64,000 nt of DNA from Clavaria fumosa (GCA_951802425.1 OX637796.1:4340001-4404000), one strand, 5' to 3'; shown: positions 48,176 through 61,544, counted from the stretch's first letter. Program-made: numbers and translations. Notes: generated by a model not told the origin, from the sequence alone.

Positions 48176-50207
48176 CTTAAACACGACGAGAAACACAGCG
48201 CATATTATGACCTGAATGGCTAGACAAGAGCACTGGAACGCAAACTACATTGAGGGAACGAACAAGCATGGTTCAGAGCGACGAGTAATCAGGTATAGAG
48301 CGCGTGAACAAGACTGACAAGCATTTAGGGGGGCGCCCAATTCTTGGAGAGACGTTGAAATGGAACGGGTGCCAATTGCCAATTGATGTTCGCTTTGGTT
48401 TCCTAATCCGGAAAGATCGTCCCAGCGGTTGGTTCTTTGATTGCAGGGCGAACAGTTGATCCCTAATGCAGTCAGTTTGCGACGCAACGGATGCAGATAG
48501 CAGAAGGGCTGAACAACGCCAAAAAGGAATTCGGTTAGTGGGCCTCAGCTCAACAACAAGACTAACGTCTGACGGATACCAGAAGAAGCAATCAACTGTC
48601 AGGATCGCGACTCGCGGCTAGCACCAAGCGACTTTGGCAGACGGATGCATCGCACAGACCTCCAGGTCGGGAATGAACTGAGTCGCCGTCCCAAACATTG
48701 GTCTGAGCCCGAAGGTCAAGGACCTGCAAAGCGATGTGTTGAGTCCAAGCCACCAGGACGACTTAGCATGATGGTTCAGCAACGCCAACTTGCAGAATTA
48801 ACGCCATACCGTACAGATAGAGTTCGGTTGATACGAGGCACCAAATACTTTTGGGCGGCACGCTAATGGGAAGAACCAAAGAGCCGGCTGCCCCCGTTAA
48901 CGTCGGCAGAGAACGTCAGCAAAATATGAATTAGAGCAACAGACGTTGATGAAGGTCCCTGCAAACCCGGACCGGTGCATCCTTGCGTTAGGTACGCTTA
49001 AGGGAGGAAGGCGGATTGACGAGGCCATCAATCATGGATAAAGATCACTATACGTGGTTGTATGTCAGAACAGAACGCCGTGGGGCTCCAGAATCTTCAA
49101 AGCTGGTTGCATCGTGATGATGGCCCAGGACGGTGGAAGAGGGTTGTACGCGGAGGCAACGGCGGCGCGGTGATTGATCTAGTGAGGCATCGTATCTCTC
49201 ACGCCTGTTGCCAACGACAGCGATGAATGAGAGTCCGATCAATGTGGACGACTTCCTTCCCCAAATACACCTGCCAACTATGAGGCGATGTACGAGATTA
49301 TGCACTGGGTACGTCTATGCTTACGCCCTGTAAGCATTCTGGAGAAATGAGTCTAAGCCGACTGCAGAGCATTTTGTCGGCTACTCACAAATCCACAAAA
49401 CGCGCTCAAGAAACCGAGAGACTGGGGACTGGGTATAGGGACATGTGGCGTAAGGATCTGAAGCGGAAGACTATGTCCTGTTTCACTCATACGCCACTTA
49501 CGGGGTAAAGACGTGCTGTTGCAAGGGCGAGGTGGAGATGGCGAACCAGAGAGACGGTTCCGGCGATGTGCCTGACGTTGAACGCCCTTTGGGCGTCCAC
49601 GATGCAGACAAATAGAGAAATCGAGCCGGAAGGTGGTGGCTCGACGAACCGAACGTGTTCGATGAAGGTGCTCGTTGGGGGTAACCCCGTGCATTTGAGG
49701 TGATGACTCGATGAAGTAGAGCACAAATACGTAATGAATGGGCTGAAGAAGCCGTCAGCTACAGATACAATGGGCAGAGAACTCCACATGTCACTCCCGT
49801 TCTGATGCGAGCGCGAACAAGTTAAGCGAAATGGGTTGGCAATAGCGGTACATACCTTCAGCAAGAGACGCTGGCGTGTTGCGCTGGCAAGGACCCCTCG
49901 CAGGACAGGTGATGGGTTGATGCGTGCTATACGGGAATTGTCATTGTTGGACGCGTCGACGACGGGGCGGCTGATCGGCAAACGAGCGGGCAATTTGATA
50001 AAAATAATAAAAATAATAAAATGGTGCAACGCTATAAAAAAACACGCGCACACACATTCAGGGTCGCATTACGTAATATTGCTGATTGTTCCAAATATGG
50101 CATGCGCTTTTATGGCTATTCGATCAACTCCGTCACATAAATTCTCCGTCGATTGCTCTCTTCCCTTCCCTTCGCCTCGTGCCCTCAACTCAACTCTCGT
50201 CTTCGCA
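48176..50207. other. Intergenic, no supported gene
   Basis: About 2 kb with only short frames (for example 48645-48866 plus, 49353-49724 minus), none recognisable. An AATAAAAATAATAAA tract near 49998-50020 lies upstream of the F-box gene and may be part of its promoter region. Confidence 0.45.
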
Positions 50208-52365
50208 ATGACCGTTCAACATTCAGTTTTGTGTCGCTTTCCGTCCGAATTGCTCGAGCTCGTTGCTCTACATCTTGTTCTCATCGACCCGTTTGCCCTT
50301 CCCGCAGATCTACTTCGGCTAGGTGCAACTTGCAAGCAGATCTACTATTCGCTAAAGCGCTCCCATGCTCTCGGTGCAGCGATATATAAAGCGGTATTTG
50401 ACTCAGGCGCCGCTGCTCGCCGTTTAGGTCCACGAGGCCGTCGCTCTAAGAATCTCTCCGACCAACTCTGGGCTAATTATTGGACACTCTCGAAAATACG
50501 TGGACGCGACGTCGACGACCCAAATGACCATGAAACGCTCCTCTTATTCTGGCAGGCCTTCATCCTTCTAACTGAAGACGATGGGAACAATCGGCGCCAC
50601 CTGGATGCCGCTGGGCTCGTCGACTTCGTGGACTCTTTTGTCCGCAGGCATCTCTACGATGGTGTCGACGAGAATAACGGTTGGCCTGTTGACGATCCCC
50701 TCAATTCTTTGGCCCTATGGCTCATGTCAATGACGATGACTACTGGTTTATTTCTCTCGTCATCATCCGTTTATTTTTGTTCTCATTGCAAGGAACAGAA
50801 AAATTGGCGTCCGAAACGCCTCAAGAACGGGAAGAAATTATTGATTTGATCCAACCATATGTTTTCGCTCCTTGCTGTGTAGGTTTTCTAGTTATGCTTC
50901 CGCCCATTCTTATTTTGATATCATTTTAGTATACGACTGCCTTCGTGCCTGAGAACTATTACGACGTGCCACTTTCTCCGGCTCTCAACCGGGAATTCCC
51001 TACCTCTATGGAGACCGCGCACGGTCCATATCCTGTTCATCGTGACGACTCATCATACAGTCATTTTATTCGTTTCCGCTGTAGCCTCGAGATCTATGCG
51101 CCTCTCATTACCGTCGCTGCGAAGCATATTTATTTTGCTCGGCGCGGTCGTCACCTCTCTTTCCATATGCCCTCCCTCCCTGAAAGGCGTCTGGCTGGCC
51201 TCTCCGGGCCTATACAATCAGATTTAGTTGAATGGAACATGCACCGACGCACAAAACTCTTTGAAAGCGCTCAGACGACCGAGGTATCGGCCGCAAGTAC
51301 TGCACTTGGGCGCAGCCTGCACCCTCCTAGTTCCAGATGGGATCACACATGGGAGAGGCTCATCTCATGCTCATATCCTTGGGATGAACCATGGGGGAAA
51401 GGTCCAGTCTTTTCTTTGGGCGCACTTGATGGTCTCTGGGCAGGGTGTATCGCAGTGAGTATGGTGACGCGCTTCGCTTGGGCCACCCTAATACTCTTTG
51501 CAGATCCCGGAGTTGTACGAGCAGCTCATCACGGATCAAAACTTTCCGATTCATTCTCTTGAGGCAGATCTGAGGGTCACGCATGAGCCGTTGTACATGC
51601 GCCTACACGAGCACCACAGCATTAATCCAAACCGGCCCCTTCCGACTGGCGGAGTGGGCGACGGATTCGACGATGGTTTGTTCAACGCTTACCTGCCAAA
51701 TGTATACATGAAGATGAACACAGTGAGCTTATTCTATCTTCATGTTTGTTGATGCTCATATGTGCTTATTCACTACAGGGGTTTCTGGATCTCACAGACG
51801 GAACGGGTAATACTTACAAATACGAGACCTTCGTCCCAGGCAGACGGAATTCGCACAATGAATGGACTTGTACAACTTGCATCCAGCGTCGAGAGTCGGG
51901 GGATTCCAGCTCAGACGAAGATGTCGACATTTCCCCAATCCCTTCTGTCTACGAAGCCGACTTCGCAGCTGCCGGTCTCGGACGCGGCCACGACGACGAC
52001 TTCCATGGTGCAGACAATGTGTATGACCGCACCTGCTATGGCGTGCAGGATGTTATCATCACCGGCACTGTGAGTTTGCTCCTCCTTTTCACATCTCCTT
52101 CATTTATTGATTGCCTCTACAGACTGACCCGCGGCACAGCGTAGCGTGGGGTTCCTACCAGTTCCTCGGCCGCATTCGCCGCTGGGACGGTCTCATTGCG
52201 ATCGTTCGCGTGCCGACACATACGAACTCCCTTGATTCTGGCCGCTGGGTATTCACTGGGTACCTGGATGGCAGCGAGATCATCGTTGGGAGTTGGCGAG
52301 TATGTAACGATATCGGTGCCCCTAGCTTTGAAGGGCCTTTCCATATGTCGAAGGTAGCTGAGTGA
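50208..52365 (+). CDS. F-box-like protein
   Basis: Six exons: 50208-50745, 50793-50878, 50930-51454, 51504-51722, 51779-52069, 52123-52365. They give 1902 nt, 633 residues, all in phase. The N-terminus (FPSELLELVALHLVLIDPFA ... LLRLGATCKQIYYSL) fits the F-box helices common in large agaricomycete families. The rest has no recognised fold. It includes an acidic middle (SSSDEDVDI), a CTTC pair, and a C-terminal block (VIITGTTDPRH, WGSYQFLGRIRRWDGLIAI, YLDGSEIIVGSWR) that looks like a conserved beta-rich domain of these proteins. F-box proteins act as SCF ubiquitin-ligase adaptors, and the target is unknown. ATG 50208 was chosen because it directly precedes the F-box. An upstream in-frame ATG also exists. 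Confidence 0.8.
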
Positions 52366-53860
52366 AATAGCACACCTTGGGACGGTCTGCTGGTTTGTTA
52401 GGTATTCTTGTTTCTCTATTTCTTGCTTTATTGTGCTTGGGACACGGAGTTTGGTCCCGCTTTTTCTTTCGTGCAGCTCTTCGTTTTTAACCTACTTCTG
52501 CGAATCTAAACCAAGAGTCAAGTTTTCCTTCCTTCTGACGCGCTTCTAAGAGGTTTGATTCATAAGGGGGTCGATTCATCACTGTGTTTTCCTGGTCTTC
52601 CGAATTTGAGGCTGAGTAATGGCACTTAGATCCCTTGCCATGGCAGGCGGCGGCCTGGCCCAAACGACTTCGTTCATCATTCTGAGAACGGGGGCGATCA
52701 GCTCTCAGTCAAACGCCTGTGACGCTCGCGTCTGATCCAAAATGAACCATGCTCACGACAGCCTAGACGTGGTTGCACTGCCGCTCGCAAAGTACTGTTC
52801 TCTCCAAATCGCAAGCCGTTCATTTCACAGTTGACGGGTCGAGTCATGTCGAGAATATATGCTGCCTCAAGATGGCGCGGCTGAGCCAACGGGTCGTGCC
52901 GGTCATGGCTCGGGTTCTTGGTCATAACCGCCCCAGCCATACGGATCAGACATTGCTCCGAGGCACAGAGACGGCTGTCCGTCCACAACGCGCAAGAGCG
53001 TGCGCAGAGCAACACAGTGCTGGGAGGAGCCTCATGTCTTGCGCACTATCGTGCTGTCGACGCCCGAGCGTCAGGCTGTATTGCCCTCTATGACGCGTCG
53101 GCCGTTATTCTATTCTCGCAACTGCGATGGCCAGGACGAGAGGGTTCGAGAAACTCCTGATACGGAAGGCGAGCGCAGCACATGCTAGTGCGGAAGCAAA
53201 TGAAGATAAGTGGTATGCGAAGTCACCTGTTGTCAGGCGAAGGTCTTTCATTTGGGTTCGTGCTGGCGAGGTCTATGGGAAGTATCCAGGCGACTAGCCC
53301 GGGGATAGCGACAGCTTTGTCGTACATTTTGCTGCGCTTCGAGGTATTGTGTCTTTAATTCTCTACCCGCTGAAGACCAGTGACTCTAGAGCATTCCAGC
53401 GGCGGAGAAAATTACCTCGTCCGTACAACAAATGCTTATTACGTAATGCGGTACATAACAACACCAGGTCACGCGTCACGCTCGTAAGAAAATTTTCTCT
53501 TGGCTTACCACACTCAGTCCCCCGAATTTTGCGCAACAACCAGGCTTTGGTCAACTTACTCTCACATGCTGAAGTCATATTCGCCCATGCTTTGCCAAGA
53601 TCGCTTGGTTTTAGATCCCTGGAAAGCGCCCATTTCATATATCTCCGTCTTCGTGTGACCCGTCGTGTCGTAAAACACCTCGCTTGGCCTACTACAACTC
53701 GGAGGACATATCGTTCCAGGCACCTTAGCCCTTCACATGTTTGGCACAGGAACCATCTGTCTACGTTTCTCGTTGATGCAAGCCTTGTCTATGGATTGCG
53801 CCCACGGACACAGTCAGGACTCCTCATGCAAACCGTATTCTTGGGGGGTCTGTTACGTTC
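52366..53860. other. Intergenic; one unassigned 195-codon frame
   Basis: No recognised gene. A plus-strand frame at 53349-53936 is long but Arg-rich without motifs, and its 3' part overlaps the start of the duplicated segment. Probably not coding. Confidence 0.4.
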
Positions 53861-53864
53861 GTGG

Positions 53865-56645
53865 GATATCAATTCGATTCTGTCATCTCCGCTTCCGGAC
53901 GCCGTTATGGCGCGAGGAGGGCAGACGGAGTACTGAGTCTGAAATCGTTCCTACAAGAGTTGAGCGCGTTTGTTGCCCCTCGCGTAGTCCTCGTAGTTGT
54001 GGAACAGACATGCGATCAAATAAATATCCCGTTGGTCCCATTCCGCTGCGCGCTACTAAGATGGCATGGAGATGAAAGCTTCAAGTATCCTGTCAACGCT
54101 ATAAAACCCTAACGATGGCAATAACACCAAACGAGATTTCTCCGAGCTTTCTCAGGCTGCCATGCCGCAGCTGGATCACGAGATATGAAAGAGATCGTGA
54201 TTTGATCGAATGATCAACGATCACCGATCGAGGAACAAAACGGTCCAGATTCTCAAGTGCTGCCAGTAATGTCAAACATGCTTTTCGCCTATTTCTACCC
54301 CCTTCGCAGGCCGGCGGTTTGATCGGCTTTGTTCGCCTGACGGCCCAGATGTGGCGGCTCTTCGAGCACCTCATCGCCATTCCAGAAGGGGCAAAAATAA
54401 AGAAGAGACAAGCACTAAAACGTTTTGTGAACTGGGGTTCTTTCTGGTGTATGTCGCGGGAACGAGTGGGTCCATGATTCGTCGGCTCTTGTGTCCAAGA
54501 CACTTTTGTCTCCGATAAGCCAGGAAAACGAGGGGTGAAAAGATCGCAAGGCTGTCCTCTGCATTTAGATGTGGGTCATACTCTCACGCATTTCACCGCT
54601 GCGGCAATAAAGGTCATCGCGAGGACTATTGTGTGTTTTCACTCACAAGGCATCAAGACACACAAGCCCCAATCCGCGCAAGAAATATACTCACCATAGG
54701 AAAGGTATTCGCTTGTTTACATCCCTTCTCAAAGAAACGGTGAGAAGAGCAAGATTTTTGTATTCGCAACAAATATGCACGCCACTCCCGTCTATAATTG
54801 CCGGACCCCTACGACGCCCTCCCGAATCGATTAGAGTACCGTTACAGCATTTCCCAGGTCAATGGCCGAACCTACTCGCCCACTCGATCAACGCCCTGAC
54901 GGGCCTGCCCGTCATGCCCTTCATCTGGTACGCACCGCTCCGGGTCGCCTCCGACGATCCGGCCATGTCGATGTGCGCCCAGCGCAGCGGCGGAGGCGCA
55001 TTGGCTTTACCCTCTTTCTTCTGGGGCAAGAATGCTTTTAGGAATATCGCTGCCGTGCAAGAGCCAGCGGCCCTGCCCCCAGTCTGATTATGTACGTCAA
55101 AAAATCGCAGGAGGGATCGAGGAGGGAGGAAGAACGCAACGTTACACAAATCCGCATTGGAATTTGAGATCTGAGGCAAGTAGTCGTCGTCTAATGGCAT
55201 GCGCCAGAAGCGGTCGTATTCGGCCTGTCCTGCCTCGTGCAGCTCTTTCCACAATGCATCCGAGTCCTGCGGAAAGAAATGATTCAGTTCAACACAGCAC
55301 GACGTCGACTAGTTGCGCACTGTGAAGACTCCTGAGAAGACTTCGCCGAGCGCGACGTCGATTGCACTATTGCCCAACAACACAAAAGAGATGTGAACAG
55401 TCATTCAAGGCAAGATAGGAGGGGACCGGACCCTGTGAGTGTTGCAACATCAATTAGTGTGTGTGGCTTGTACTCGGTCGCCGCATAGTATATCGCGTCT
55501 TTGGAATGTATGAATGTATGAATTTAATGTGCACCGAGATCCAGTATAACGGCCACATACCGGAGAGGACTAATCGTCCCTCAGCGTCCGTGTTGTCAAC
55601 CTCAACCGACTTGCCATTCATAGCATATATGCTGTCCATCAAAGAGATGAGTTAGCCACGTTCGCCAACACATGAAATGTGGTAACGTACATGTCGCCTG
55701 GTTTCGTTGCGCTGGGGCCAGGCATATTCTCTGAGAGAGGCACGACGGTGACAAGGTTAATGCTATATTTCAAACGAGTTAACAGTAGGCATAGTATAGA
55801 CGTCGAGAATGTGACTGAAACGCACGGGAGGCGCAACCGTGCAATGGCCAGCGTAGCGGATACGACTACCGCTGCGCCTCCTACGAGAATGTCATTTGTA
55901 CATGTCAGCAATGAGTTCCTTCGCGTTCTACAAGAACGGTAGACGCACCCATATCGCCGCGCATCGCTTTCATATTCTAAACGCCCGACTAAGCAACTCA
56001 CGTACTTGGAGAAGTTAGGAACAAAGAGACTGACTTACTGCCCGAGGCTTCAAGCTGATGCCACCTGAGTCAAAGGTGATGCCCTTGCCGACGAATGCGA
56101 TGGGTTGAGCGTCCGAAGGGTCGCCCTTGTAAATACTGTGTACGAGATTCTTAGTCGTTTATTGGATTACAGGCAAAAGGGAAGCACATCTCGAGGAACT
56201 TGGCAGGTTCGGAGGATCCTTTCGTTACTGAGAGGAAGGTGCGCTGAAAATCAATTAGATATCAAATCCTCAATCGAACCTAGCGACAACCGACCATGTG
56301 TTTTTCAGCAGCCCATGCTGGAAATAATGATCCTGGTAAAATACGCCTGAAAAAATTGCGATGGAAACACACCCTCGTCATGTACTCTGATCTCTACATC
56401 TGGAACATTGGCGAACTCGGACTTGACGCGGTCCGTGAAAGCCTGAAGCAAGCCGGAGATTTACCATCAACAGCTATACCGAGAAGAAGTGGGAAGCGTA
56501 CTGTAGGCGTACACATATTCCCGGGCAACTCCAACAGCTATGAGATGAGAGAACGGGCAGTCAGCTCCACCACACACAATTAGGACGGATGAATATGAGT
56601 ATACCGTTCTAGCAAGGTTCTGTGCCTCGGCGTAGATGACTCCGG
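53865..56645. repeat. Segmental duplication, copy 1 (intact aminopeptidase)
   Basis: This stretch matches 57950-60890 in order and orientation. Matching blocks include AAATAAATATCCCGTTG (54018 / 58059), TATGTCAAACATGCTTTT (54270 / 58695, near match), CCGATAAGCCAGGAAA (54514 / 58937), and the aminopeptidase exons. Confidence 0.8.
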
Positions 56646-57264
56646 TGTCCCATTCCTTGGATGGCTGAGAGGGGTTTACAATGGGCTTCTCCGGCACGGT
56701 CTTCGGGGATGTCTTGAGTGTAAACTTGTACCAGGAAAGGTGCGTCGCGACGGCTGGGGTCGTGAAACGCGTTCAATTCGGTAGCGTCAGCAGATGAGTG
56801 GAGGGATATGAAGAGAAAAACTCACCAGCAGCGTGAGGGTCCACACTCTTACCATCTTCAAGATTTAGGTCAAGCTCGGCTGCACCCACGCCACTAGCGA
56901 GAGATTTGACGCTGCTGACGGCATTCCCGACGGCTTTCCTGACCTGCTCGCGCTGCTCTAACGGAGCTTTCTGATGGAAACCTTCACCGAGACTGGCCAA
57001 TACTGTCAGAGCCCCGACACCTTGAGGCTGATCGAAGAGAATGCGTGTCGTGCCGCCTTTGAGTGGTTTGGTGGGAGGAAGGGCAGCCTGGAAGGCGTGG
57101 GGCTGCGTTGGGTCGAAGAGTTTGATGTAGGCCTTGTGCATTGGGAAGCTGGTCGAATACGAGGGAGGTGATGGTCTCAGTCTAAGGGGACGGTTGCTCA
57201 GTCTCAGACGGATGCAGCGCTGCATTTGAAGGTACCGTGACAGAACACCGTGACAGAATGGCAT
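54859..57264 (-). CDS. Leucine aminopeptidase (peptidase family M17)
   Basis: Di-zinc cytosolic/mitochondrial exopeptidase that removes N-terminal Leu and similar residues. Around 14 exons. N-terminal domain: [37 protein letters not shown] helix, [10 protein letters not shown]. The catalytic domain holds [17 protein letters not shown] (Lys and Asp ligands), [35 protein letters not shown], the M17 signature [29 protein letters not shown] and [13 protein letters not shown]. The end is [10 protein letters not shown] ... [13 protein letters not shown]. All zinc and catalytic residues are kept. ATGs at 57264, 57225 and a later MHKAYIK are in frame. Starts at the first two place an Arg-rich, acid-free segment ([18 protein letters not shown]) at the N-terminus, resembling a mitochondrial presequence. 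Confidence 0.93.
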
Positions 57265-57949
57265 TTTATGCGAAACCTAAAATCTGAGGCCTCTGAGAAC
57301 CCAGCGAATAATGGTAGAGGTAAAAGGGCCCAACACTCGCTAATCTCAAACCACGTCGCGGTTGAGTGCCCCAGCATTCTATACAACGCGACTTTCGTCC
57401 TGGGTTTGTTGAAGATCGCTTCAGGCCCTGCTATATCTGTCGAACAATCACTGACAGGCTTTCCAAGGTGGGCATTGTGCACCTACGTGACTGCCAGCCT
57501 ATGATCAACGCTCGGCGACTAGCCTCGACGTGTCGCAGACCGTCAAGAGGAATAAAGTCGACCGCGCTCATGTTGAGCGTATAACTGCTGTGCAGCATTG
57601 ACGCGAGAAGCTTTGCGGTTCGGACTCTTGTCAAATCCAGAGTGACTCAAGTGGTGCGCCATAATGTACATGTCCATTTAACTCCTATTGGGGCATCGCC
57701 CTATGACGGGGTAGGTATGTCTATACTGCTTACCTCGATATATATGTCCTGACAATGGATTTAGGTTGCTGTACGAGTACCATCGTGTGTCAGGTTGGGT
57801 AGGATTGGGTGATTAGGATATGCAAGAATTGGTACTATACTCACCTTCAAGCAAATGTCCATCGCTCTGTGACGTTACTGTTCATATGACATTCCGCGGC
57901 GTCTTCCCAATGCAAAACGCGGTTAGGATTCCTCATGCCAAACGTGCCG
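57265..57949. other. Intergenic between duplicated segments
   Basis: Upstream flank of the aminopeptidase gene. No gene supported. TATATATGTCC near 57740 is the only AT-rich promoter-like word noticed. Confidence 0.4.
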
Positions 57950-59349
57950 TTGGAATGGAGAGTCAAATTTATAATTGTTATGGCGCGAGAAGGCAAAGTC
58001 CCGAGTCTGAAATCCCTCGAGCGCTCGTTGCCCCCGCAGATTTGAAACAGACCGACCAAATAAATATCCCGTTGCTGCGCTGCTTTGATGGCATTGATAT
58101 AAAGCTTCAAATATACTGTCAAGCAGACAGCAGTAATCCCAACAGGATTCCGCCGTTACCACTGACTGGGATGCGGAGATAGATCGAAAGAGAACATAGC
58201 CATTGCGCGCCTGCCAAGGAGTTCTAGACCGACCATGCCGTGCTTCGATCGATGGCCCCCAGGTCCAGTTCTGACAGCTAGCGGTGACTCAAACGGGGTA
58301 ACATGACCGGCGTTTCATCTCGGTCATATCGAAGGATAACGTGTCGATAAGCGTTCCGCCTGTTCCATTCTACGACATCACGTCACGTTTGGGCAACGTT
58401 TTCTCAGACAGACCTTAGAGCGCCGCGGTGCCATGTGCATTCCGCAGCTGTGTGGGATGACTTGACCAACTCCATCGTTTTCTTCGTAATGTCCCTGCGA
58501 AGACCAGTCTTGATCGAACAGCGAAATTTCTGCAAAGGTTACTCTCGTCCAGTCTCCATTGAACGGTGAGAATTCTACAAAGGTCAGTTCCGTGGATGCG
58601 CCTGTTTCAATGAACGCAGTAACCAGCTTCGCGGATCAAACGCAAGATCAAGGGTGCAAGCGGAGACCGTCAGGTTTGTATCATTTCTCCCCAGTTATGT
58701 CAAACATGCTTTTTCCCCTTCGATAAACCGTGCCCATTTTGCCTTCTTAACGGCCCAAATATAGCAGCTCTTTGGTGCTCTCATAACTGTTCTCGAAAGG
58801 GCAAAGCAAAGGAGAGACCCGCAGGTACTCGGCACCTTAACAAGTCTTGTCGGCTAAACCATTTCATCCGTGTGAATGCATCGCTTTCTCTGAATTGGGG
58901 TGATTCGTCGCCTTTCCACGAAAGACGCCGTTGTTGCCGATAAGCCAGGAAACCTTGGGCGCGAAAAGATTACGTGGCTGTCTTCTGCCCTTGGATACGA
59001 GACGTGATTCCACATATTTCACTGCTGCGGTGGTATTGATATCGGAAATGATTTAAGTCAATGTACTTACGCTGGAATAAGGGGTGCCCCTTGACTGCCA
59101 ATGTGATGAACGTGTAGGCATGTGGCTGCGCCCGATGGAAAAGACTCGGTAAAAACCAGATATTTGAGTTCGCGACACAGTGAACCACGACGGTATTGCA
59201 TGCATCCTTCAAATAAAATGATGAGGAAAACTAGAGTTGATTCACAAAGGACACAGTGAACCGCAAACACACGATATGCAACTTGCGTAATGGATTCGCA
59301 TTCCTTCACAACCAGGGCGCCCTCGATGGGAGCTCCTATTCAACGTTGT

Positions 59350-60890
59350 CTGTTGATGGCCAAACCTCTTCGCCTACTCAACCAACGCTTTGACCAGTTT
59401 GCTTGTCATGCCCTTTCCTGGTACGCACCGCTTCGGCCACTTCCATCAATCCGGCTATATCGATGTATGCCCAGCGCGGTGAAGGCGCATCGGCTTTTCC
59501 TTTCTTCTGGAGCAAGAATTCCTTCAGGAACGTTCACAAGATCTCTCAGATACAACGGCCGCATACCGGAGAGAGCTAATGGCCTTCAGCGTCTGTCTTG
59601 TCAACCACCGACGGAATTGTCATTAATAACGTGAGTGCCATTTATTAAATGGATAGCTTGTCACCTTCGTTAACACATAAATGTCACTTGAAGTCTCGGG
59701 CAGTAGGCTTCTTTGGAATAAACTTGTCACCATCGTGCCTCTGCGAGAGCATGTCCGGCCCCAGCGCGCCAAAGCCAAGCGGATGCCACCCGAGTCAGAT
59801 ATGACACCCTTGTCAGCGAATGCGATTGGTCGAGTTTGAGGGGTTGCTGAAGAGTACGAAATACTTAGCCAAGGGAACCACGTCTCGGGGAACCTTGGGA
59901 TGGAAACACATCCTCATCATGCACCATAATCTCTACATCCGGAGTGCGGATTTGATGCACTCCGTGAAAGCCTGATGCAAGCGAGCAAACCACTCCGAGT
60001 CATTACAGTAGACAAGCTCATAATGCATACAGTTGGGAAGGCCTCAAAGGTCATGCATTATGGGCCATATGCGTTATGCCGGGAAGGTCACAACACGTGA
60101 CATGTGACTATTGTAAAGTGTGACATTGCAATTTGATGAAGTAAGCGCTTCACCCCTGCCTCTGCTTGCTCTCAGAACAGGTGGTGCTATAGTGTGCTGC
60201 CCTTTTGTTTAGCCTTCTTGTTCTTTGTGCTATCTGCATGCTGTTGATTACCCATAGATAGTATTTATACCAGCCTCAGACAGTAGTAAGGAGTTTGTTC
60301 ACACATCATTGCACTACTGTGTGAACTCCAGGTGTGCCTGCACTGCTGTGAGATGAATTCTGGGCAATGGCTGATGTTGCAGGGGCATTTGGGGACACTT
60401 TGGCTGATGGCTTGCATGTATATGGAGCTGGCCTGTTGCACACCTTGTGCCTGGGTTTGACAGGCATCATGAAATGGGCAAGACATGTTGAAAATTGAAA
60501 ATTAGCACTCATTTGTAATTTGGTGAGCCACTCCAGTTTGTACTAGCAACCCACACTATTGCATAACCTGGAAAATCTGAATGCATTATGTGTTATGCAT
60601 GAAATTCCTAATTTCCCTGCTTCCCATGTTGGGAAGGACCCAAAACCGATGCATTATTCAACTTATGCAGTAAGGCCACATGCATTATGAGCTTGTCAAC
60701 TGTAACGAGTTGGAGGCATGCACACATTCCCAGGAAAATCCGTTAGCTGTGAGTTGAGAGAAGGGAAGTCGGCTTCTTGCACACAATTGAGACATGGAGA
60801 TGAACACACCGTCTCAGTGACGTTCCGTGCCCAAGTGTAGATGAGACAAAGATTTGTCATGTGAGAGTTCACTCTTGTCATCTACAAGAC
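59350..60890 (-). pseudogene. Decayed leucine aminopeptidase pseudogene
   Basis: Recognisable relics of the intact gene in the same order: C-terminal exon (59350-59530), the NTDAEGRL exon (about 59545-59620), the PLSENMPGP region (59720-59760), the [10 protein letters not shown] exon (about 59765-59840), the AFTDRV exon (59895-59990) and the PGN/EAQNLAR region (about 60710-60850). Frameshifts, lost splice sites and an inserted element disable it. N-terminal exons are absent. Confidence 0.82.
60003..60705. mobile_element. Non-autonomous TIR element inserted in pseudogene
   Basis: A 703 bp insertion splits the aminopeptidase relic. Its ends are 26 bp inverted repeats differing at one position: left TTACAGTAGACAAGCTCATA continuing AATGCAT-type, right the complement ending ACTGTAA. 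Flanking CGAGTCA (left) and CGAGTTG (right) may be a decayed target-site duplication. Subterminal direct words GTTGGGAAGG and TGCATTATG recur inside. No transposase frame, so it is MITE-like and non-autonomous. Superfamily not assigned. Confidence 0.75.
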
Positions 60891-61544
60891 GCAAGTTGAG
60901 TGTGGTCTCAGCTTACTGTTGTGATGATCAAGAGAACTATCACACTTGAGCAGGACCTCGACAGTTCAGAGGCTTGTCGCACAAGATCCTCAGACCATCA
61001 GCAAAACGTCAAATCACTTAGGGTGACTTATTACACTTATTCTCAAAATAAGCTGATTAAGTTGCCTAAGTCACACTACTCATGGTGACGCTAATATAGG
61101 ATCGAATATGTAGATCATAGCAATGGTGACAAGCAGTCTAGCTAAGCCTAAGACAAACAGCAGTCAGGCATTGAGCTGGATCTGAACTGGGAGCATAGTA
61201 CACAGCACATACCCAGTGTTTCATAATAGCAAGGCAGCTGACATAAAGACCTTTATTCTTGGAGTCTCATGCTGTGGCTACATCAGGAAAAAACCACTAG
61301 CTACTAGAGCCATATAGAACTACATTGGTCTACAGTAGTACTGGTAGCACTGGTAGCACTTAGATTTTTTCCTGATGTAAATGTGGGTGTGTGGGGCACA
61401 ATAGCCAGCAAGTTTAACAGAATCCAGGGATGACTTCCATCCTGTGGACATCACCAGACCCCGGTAGCAGCATGTATGAATTGGTTCTCATTACCATTTT
61501 CCAGTGTTGTATGTATTCCTCTGATTTAGAACACCTAGAATGAT
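60891..61544. other. Repeat-flank DNA, no gene
   Basis: AT-rich, no supported coding frame. Contains a short repeat (TGGTAGCACTGGTAGCACT near 61342). Confidence 0.45.

Larger units (their letters stand above)
57950..60890. repeat. Segmental duplication, copy 2 (decayed)
   Basis: Second copy of 53865-56645. It shows many substitutions and indels and is interrupted at 60003 by a ~700 bp terminal-inverted-repeat element. The similarity ends near the sequence for the EAQNLAR exon, so the 5' half of the gene was not copied or was lost. Confidence 0.78.

Noticed and set aside
53349..53936. 195-codon plus-strand frame as a gene
   Set aside because: Arg-rich, no motifs, and overlaps duplicated non-coding DNA whose second copy does not keep the frame.
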